From an uncultured Muribaculaceae bacterium (GTDB lineage Bacteria; Bacteroidota; Bacteroidia; Bacteroidales; Muribaculaceae): DNA of 36,562 nt. The translations under genes were made by a program, and so were the position numbers. Location of the stretch: the NCBI GenBank assembly GCA_948788915.1, contig CAQFOZ010000026.1, positions 1 to 36,562 on the forward strand. Direction: 5' to 3'. Positions within the stretch are counted from its first letter, which is position 1, and each line of letters starts with the position of its first letter. The notes beneath the pieces are model-generated. The model was not told where the DNA came from and made no database searches. It saw nothing but the letters and a program-made list of their open reading frames with translations. Below, piece by piece: positions 32,653-36,562 of the stretch.

Positions 32653-33090
32653 TTAAGTGGTTGTTGTATTTTTATTGTTTTGTTTGTTTATAAAATCTTT
32701 TATGAGTGGCAGACAGTCGGCAGCTGTTTTGCAATCTTTACATAGATCCTCCACTGGGCAAATTCCTGTTCCCGCGCGATTGATTATATTTGAAACACGT
32801 GAGTTGTATAAAACTTGTACGGGTGCTGTTGCCAGCAGACTGTAAGCCGGGTCGCTAATGACATCGGCATACAGGGCTTTTACTTTGCCTGAAATCATGA
32901 GTGCCGCTGCTCCTTTGCCGACTACCTTGTCAGCAATTATGGAATCTGCAAGTATCTCAGGATTAGATTCCAACAAATGAAGAAGATCTTTGACTCCACG
33001 TTCATGACAAAGTGTGATATTGCCATGATTGTAAATCACGCAGGAGCATTGTTCTTTATGCAATATATCTTTAAGTTCGGATATTTCCAT
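32653..33090 (-). CDS. DUF1893 protein with cysteine-rich tail
   Basis: A 145-residue cytoplasmic protein. The DUF1893 core is visible as ERGVKDLLHLLESNPEILADSIIADKVVGKGAAAL, with KALYADVISDPAYSLLAT and VSNIINRAGTGICPVEDLC. The end carries four Cys spaced C-x5-C-x2-C-x5-C (CPVEDLCKDCKTAADC), which could bind metal or an Fe-S cluster. The frame is open to 33384, but that part encodes a foldback repeat, so the ATG at 33090 is the start. It is flanked by the Tat genes and a Tat-exported reductase. Function unknown; I would guess metal-centre handling. Confidence 0.78.
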   Translation of the reverse strand: MEISELKDILHKEQCSCVIYNHGNITLCHERGVKDLLHLLESNPEILADSIIADKVVGKGAAALMISGKVKALYADVISDPAYSLLATAPVQVLYNSRVSNIINRAGTGICPVEDLCKDCKTAADCLPLIKDFINKQNNKNTTTT

Positions 33091-33095
33091 ATTTC

Positions 33096-33284
33096 TTAGA
33101 AACTGTTTAAATTTATTTTCGAGGAATTTTGAGAGTTGTTTTTGAGGTGGTTCCGCGAGTTGAGAAGGGAGAAACCTATCGGTTTTGACCGACGAAACTT
33201 GGCGGAAACAGCCAAAAAGAACCTCAAAATTACCGAAAGAACTATTATATAAAAAATATCGTAATAAATTTAAATAGTTTCTTA
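33096..33284. mobile_element. MITE-like foldback element, about 190 bp
   Basis: Terminal inverted repeats of 22 bp (33096-33117 and 33263-33284) match at 20 of 22 positions. The arms continue as an imperfect palindrome (AATTTTGAG, TTTTTG and TTCCGC blocks recur inverted at 33126-33155 and about 33190-33225), with TCGGT-TTTG-ACCGA near the centre (33179-33192). The right end contains TTA at 33282-33284, which is the stop codon (TAA) of the minus-strand aldo/keto reductase. No coding frame inside is credible. The ends carry the same motif seen in leaders at 10827, 14388 and 20732. No target-site duplication is clear. Confidence 0.65.
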
Positions 33285-34688
33285 AAGTGTGCCTTGTTTG
33301 AGTTTTTCGACAAAACCGTCTATTTTGTGCAACTGACCGGGAATGTCGATTGATTGCGGGCAGTGTGGCGCACATTGTCCGCATCCAATGCAGTGGTTTG
33401 CCTGTCGCAGCCGGGGCACGCTTCTGTCATAGCCTACAAGGAAGGCTCTGCGCGCTTCGCGATAATTGTCACTTTGTGACGACGCTGGAATGTTGCCTTC
33501 GTTTATACATTTATTGTAATGTAGCAGTATCGCCGGTATGTCGAGACCGTAAGGGCACGGCATACAATATTTGCAATCGTTGCAGGGGATTGTAGGATAC
33601 TGCATCATAAGGTCAGCAGTGTCATACAGAAATGCAAGCTCTTCGTCTGTCAGAGGTTTCAGAGGACAGAATGAATGAAGGTTGTCAAGCAGATGCTCTT
33701 TATATGTCATGCCGCTTAATACGGTCAGTACGCCCGGATGTGTCCCGGCATAACGGAAAGCCCATGACGCGACACTGCGGTCCGGTTCCTTTTGTTTAAG
33801 GCGCGTAACTATATGTTCCGGCACATTCGACAGCCTTCCACCGAGCAACGGCTCCATTATAATGGCGGGGATGCCACGTTTTTCAAGTTCTCCGTAAAGA
33901 TACTCCGCATTGGTGTTCCGTTCGTTAACCTCTTTTGCATGTTTCCAGTCGACATAGTTTAGCTGTATCTGTACGAAATCCCACTTGTATTTCTCATGCT
34001 GGGACAACAGATAGTCGAAGACCTTGATATCTCCGTGATAGGAGAAGCCGAGGTTTTTGATTCGGCCGGTTTCCCGTTCAGACAAAAGAAAATCGAGTAC
34101 TCCGTTGTCGATATACCGCTTGTTGAATTCTTCCATTCCGTCGCTCATGCCGACTCCGTGAAGAAGCATGTAGTCAATATAGTCTGTCTGCAACTCTTTA
34201 AGAGAATTCTTGTACATGGCAAGAGAAGCCTCTCTACTCCATGTGGAGGGAGCAAAGTTCGAGAGTTTGGTTGCAATATAATAGCTGTTACGCGGATGCC
34301 GGCTCAATGCTATGCCGGTTGCATGTTCGGAACGCCCTTTGCAATAAGCGGGAGACGTATCGAAATAGTTGACACCATGGGCGATTGCTGTGTCAACAAG
34401 GTCGTTGACAGTATCCTGATCGATGTCTTCTTCTCCGTCTCTTGCGCTTTCTCCCGAGATTGTCGGCCACCGCATACAGCCATAGCCAAGAAGGGATACG
34501 TTTTCTCCGGTTTTAGGATTGACCCGATAGGTCATCTTGTCGGTCGGCAATTCGGATGAAGAAGCAGAACTTGCCGAGGATAATTTTTTTGATGCTGTGC
34601 TGCAGCCGGTAAGTGTCAGACCGGTGACTCCCGCACCTATGCCGAGACGTTTTAGAAATTCGCGGCGATTGATATTATGGTTTTTCAT
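33282..34688 (-). CDS. Tat-exported aldo/keto reductase lipoprotein with 2[4Fe-4S] tail
   Basis: A 468-residue protein starting with a twin-arginine motif (NRREFLKR, residues 7-14), a hydrophobic stretch and a lipobox (LTGC29), so it should be Tat-exported and lipid-anchored. The aldo/keto reductase domain (about 50-345) keeps the full catalytic tetrad Asp110, Tyr115, Lys141, His177 (FDTSPAY, ATK, LLHG). A C-terminal ferredoxin part has C369-x2-C372-x2-C375-x2-C378P and C433-x2-C436-x2-C439-x3-C443P. NADPH is not expected outside the cytoplasm, so electrons probably come from the Fe-S clusters. It lies 13 nt after the polyferredoxin gene. Confidence 0.92.
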   Translation of the reverse strand: MKNHNINRREFLKRLGIGAGVTGLTLTGCSTASKKLSSASSASSSELPTDKMTYRVNPKTGENVSLLGYGCMRWPTISGESARDGEEDIDQDTVNDLVDTAIAHGVNYFDTSPAYCKGRSEHATGIALSRHPRNSYYIATKLSNFAPSTWSREASLAMYKNSLKELQTDYIDYMLLHGVGMSDGMEEFNKRYIDNGVLDFLLSERETGRIKNLGFSYHGDIKVFDYLLSQHEKYKWDFVQIQLNYVDWKHAKEVNERNTNAEYLYGELEKRGIPAIIMEPLLGGRLSNVPEHIVTRLKQKEPDRSVASWAFRYAGTHPGVLTVLSGMTYKEHLLDNLHSFCPLKPLTDEELAFLYDTADLMMQYPTIPCNDCKYCMPCPYGLDIPAILLHYNKCINEGNIPASSQSDNYREARRAFLVGYDRSVPRLRQANHCIGCGQCAPHCPQSIDIPGQLHKIDGFVEKLKQGTL

Positions 34689-34701
34689 TGATTTGCTAAT
34701 T

Positions 34702-36201
34702 TCAAATTGTACGATGTATTTCGTGTCCCTCTACATATATTGCGCTGAAAGGCCGTGCGGGACACAGATTCTCGCAGGCACCGCATCCGATACATCTTTC
34801 TATGTTGACTATCGGGATTTTAGGTGAGTTTCCGTTCTCACTGTCTGACGGAACCATTGTTATGGCTCCAACGGGACAATGCCTCGCACAGTTGCCACAT
34901 TCGACACCATCCGTAAGAGGAACGCAGTTCTCTTTTACCCATACTGCATGACCGATCTGAATCGATGATTTGTCGGCTCTGGTAATAGATCTTATGGCAC
35001 CTGTGGGGCAGACTTCCGAACAGCGTGTACATTCCGGACGGCAATATCCCCGTTCGTATGATGACTCCGGCTGCATCAGCGTCTCAAGATCTGTAGATGG
35101 ACGCAATACATTGTTGGGACAAGCCGAGACACAAAGCTGACATGCCGTACAATGGGAGGACAGATTCTTGATTCCCTTTGCCCCGGGCGGCACAATTTTG
35201 GTTTTTCTTGCAGGTATTTTTTTATTGGTTATGGCGGCAAGTCCTCCGTCGACTGTCTTTTCCTGAGCCTGAACGGCAGCAGCGGCTGCAACTGTAGCTG
35301 AAACCGTGAGGAACTGGCGTCGCGAATCATCTACCCGTTCCGAGGTTTTGCCCTTGTCAGCCTGAGCATTCTTTATGGATCTTCTGAGGGTATAGGAGAT
35401 TGCTCCCCGATGACATTTGTTTATACAGTCAAAACAAGTGACACATCTGGAATAATCAATTTTATGTTCCTTGCTGTTGATACATGCCGCCTTGCAATTG
35501 CGGGCACAAAGTCCGCAGCCGTTGCATTTGGATGTGTCAATCACAGGTTTCAGCAACGAGAATTGGGAAAGAAAGCCTAATGTGGTTCCGACAGGGCAGA
35601 TTGTGTTACAATATGTTCTGCCGTTTCTCCATGATAAAAATGCGAGTACAACCAATGTGACGATGGCTACAACAAGGGTTATTCCTCCTTTAAGCCATAT
35701 GTCAACAGTATAAAACGCGTAGCTGTCGTGCGATTCGGCCCACCGTGCCAGTAGATTGTTGCCCCATTGCCATATCGGTGCAAACAGGCTTTGTGCAATG
35801 CGGCCGTAAGCACTGTAAGGCGCGAGCAGGGATACAAAAACGCTGACTCCGGTAATTATGGCAACAACTATAAGTGCAAGAATAATATAGCGCAGCATGT
35901 TTTTAGGTTTGGAATAAGAGTATCGGTTTTTCTTTGACCTTTTCCCTAACCACCCAAAACCATCCTGCATTATTCCAAGAGGACAGATTACGGAACAATA
36001 GATTCTCCCGAACAAAAGTGTGAGTGCCACAAGCGCAATAATTACTCCTATATTCAGGGCAAGTACGGCTGGCAGGAACTGGATCTTTGCCATCCATCCG
36101 AACCAGGTATGAATTGTTCCGGTAAAGTCGAGGAACAGAAGAGTTACCAATATAATACTGATAACAGCAACTGACTGACGTATAATTTTTAATTTTCGCA
36201 T
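34702..36201 (-). CDS. NapH-NapG-like polyferredoxin with internal Tat motif
   Basis: A 499-residue inner-membrane protein. The N-terminal half (1-270) is NapH-like: about five membrane segments, two CxxxCP motifs (C69-C73, C198-C202), and two [4Fe-4S] sites (C226-C236, C253-C263). Residues 293-313 hold a twin-arginine motif SRRQFLT followed by a hydrophobic stretch and an A312 cleavage-like site. The rest (351-480) has four ferredoxin clusters (C351, C387, C426 and C470 regions) as in NapG. I infer a NapH-NapG fusion whose second half is delivered by Tat. In Nap systems NapGH passes quinol electrons to a periplasmic partner, here likely the adjacent reductase. Confidence 0.88.
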   Translation of the reverse strand: MRKLKIIRQSVAVISIILVTLLFLDFTGTIHTWFGWMAKIQFLPAVLALNIGVIIALVALTLLFGRIYCSVICPLGIMQDGFGWLGKRSKKNRYSYSKPKNMLRYIILALIVVAIITGVSVFVSLLAPYSAYGRIAQSLFAPIWQWGNNLLARWAESHDSYAFYTVDIWLKGGITLVVAIVTLVVLAFLSWRNGRTYCNTICPVGTTLGFLSQFSLLKPVIDTSKCNGCGLCARNCKAACINSKEHKIDYSRCVTCFDCINKCHRGAISYTLRRSIKNAQADKGKTSERVDDSRRQFLTVSATVAAAAAVQAQEKTVDGGLAAITNKKIPARKTKIVPPGAKGIKNLSSHCTACQLCVSACPNNVLRPSTDLETLMQPESSYERGYCRPECTRCSEVCPTGAIRSITRADKSSIQIGHAVWVKENCVPLTDGVECGNCARHCPVGAITMVPSDSENGNSPKIPIVNIERCIGCGACENLCPARPFSAIYVEGHEIHRTI

Positions 36202-36437
36202 GGCTTATCAGATGTTGTTAGTTTATAACTTTTATTCACTCTTTAACTATTTTTAAGCAACTGTTTTCACCGGTGTCTTCCACTTATATCCGTAATCTGT
36301 CTTGTCTGCCTGGGTTGTCAGAAAAAGCAAGTTGTGGCAATATGCACACTGCAATGAGTAAATAGGTGTTAATTAGATTTTTCTGCGTAATAAGACAGAT
36401 TGTTGTTCATTGTCAAAAATAGTTTATTATTTTCAAT
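36202..36437. other. Intergenic region between divergent genes
   Basis: A 236-base gap. On the minus strand, a 40-codon frame ending at 36253 contains QCAYCHNLLFL with a CxxCH heme-like motif but has no ATG. No clear promoter is seen, apart from AT-rich stretches. I do not call a gene here. Confidence 0.4.
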
Positions 36438-36562
36438 ATGGCAAATTTATACCATAGTCAGGAGAATTATAATAATAAAATTACTGATTTTTTTACCAAT
36501 CTTACGGATCCTACTCTCAACTGGCAAGTGCAAAATTATCGATTATTCGGAAGAAAACATTC
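36438..36562 (+). CDS. Start of an unrecognised protein (cut by window edge)
   Basis: An ATG at 36438 opens a frame that stays open to the window end (41 codons). The peptide, MANLYHSQENYNNKITDF and onward, is polar with no signal sequence, consistent with a cytoplasmic protein. I do not recognise a family. An AT-rich leader lies upstream. Confidence 0.45.
   Translation, partial: MANLYHSQENYNNKITDFFTNLTDPTLNWQVQNYRLFGRKH

Noticed and set aside
33091..33384. N-terminal extension of the DUF1893 gene
   Set aside because: It would translate the foldback element and the end of the reductase gene; the peptide is not family-like, so the ATG at 33090 was taken.
1..36562. CRISPR arrays, tRNA or rRNA genes, phage genes, full insertion sequences
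   Set aside because: I looked on both strands and saw no regular repeat-spacer array, no cloverleaf, no transposase or integrase.

Overview
The window looks like chromosomal DNA of an anaerobic gut-type member of the Bacteroidales (Bacteroides/Muribaculaceae-like). The evidence is the gene families (DUF4292 protein, TPR/EnvC-like envelope genes, a GH20 hexosaminidase with a signal peptide, TonB-receptor-like barrels), promoters of the Bacteroidetes type (TTTG, about 20 nt, TAnnTTTG), and the general lack of Shine-Dalgarno sequences. The family placement is inference from gene content. There are no rRNA or tRNA genes, no CRISPR array, no phage genes and no intact insertion sequence.

Layout. 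(1) 258-5016, plus strand: a FtsB/DivIC-like division protein, a small membrane protein, coaX, an outer-membrane barrel, an LptC-like lipoprotein and a CNNM/CBS (hemolysin/GldE-like) protein. (2) 5099-7196, minus: a Wzx-like flippase and a GT2 glycosyltransferase. (3) 7336-13353, plus: a 55-residue 2[4Fe-4S] ferredoxin with its own promoter and terminator, then dut, a TPR protein, a DUF4292 protein, an EnvC-like degenerate M23 protein and a GNAT/FemAB-like protein. (4) 13363-15507: two divergent glycosyltransferases. (5) 15598-20687, minus: an ECF sigma factor, then a tight five-gene unit for a nine-carbon keto-sugar acid. The phosphatase carries the residues that mark KDN-9-phosphate phosphatases, so the product is probably CMP-KDN. 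The first gene is a candidate transferase and the last a secreted protein. (6) 20900-30716: an NSS transporter, a GH20 hexosaminidase, a TonB-receptor-like barrel with a Crp/Fnr regulator, an AlkD-like protein, a DUF2284 protein, a MATE transporter and an AraC regulator. (7) 30767-30985: remnant of an EamA-family permease. (8) 31057-36201, minus: tatC, tatA, an S-component-like membrane protein, a DUF1893 protein, a Tat-signal aldo/keto reductase lipoprotein with a ferredoxin tail, and a large polyferredoxin. A new gene starts at 36438 and runs off the window.

Two systems stand out. The 16357-20687 operon seems to make and activate KDN (not Kdo or Neu5Ac) and carries a candidate transferase with NGPSL and GADHSW motifs. 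The 31057-36201 cluster joins a minimal TatAC translocase to two likely Tat clients. One is a polyferredoxin that looks like NapH fused to NapG, with a twin-arginine signal in mid-protein (SRRQFLT at residues 293-299). The other is a reductase with both a twin-arginine motif and a lipobox. Together they suggest electron flow from the quinone pool to a reductase outside the cytoplasm.

A short motif, TAAACAGTTTCTTAA and near copies, recurs in the same orientation just upstream of several start codons. It also forms the ends of a foldback element of about 190 bp at 33096-33284, whose end supplies the stop codon of the reductase gene.
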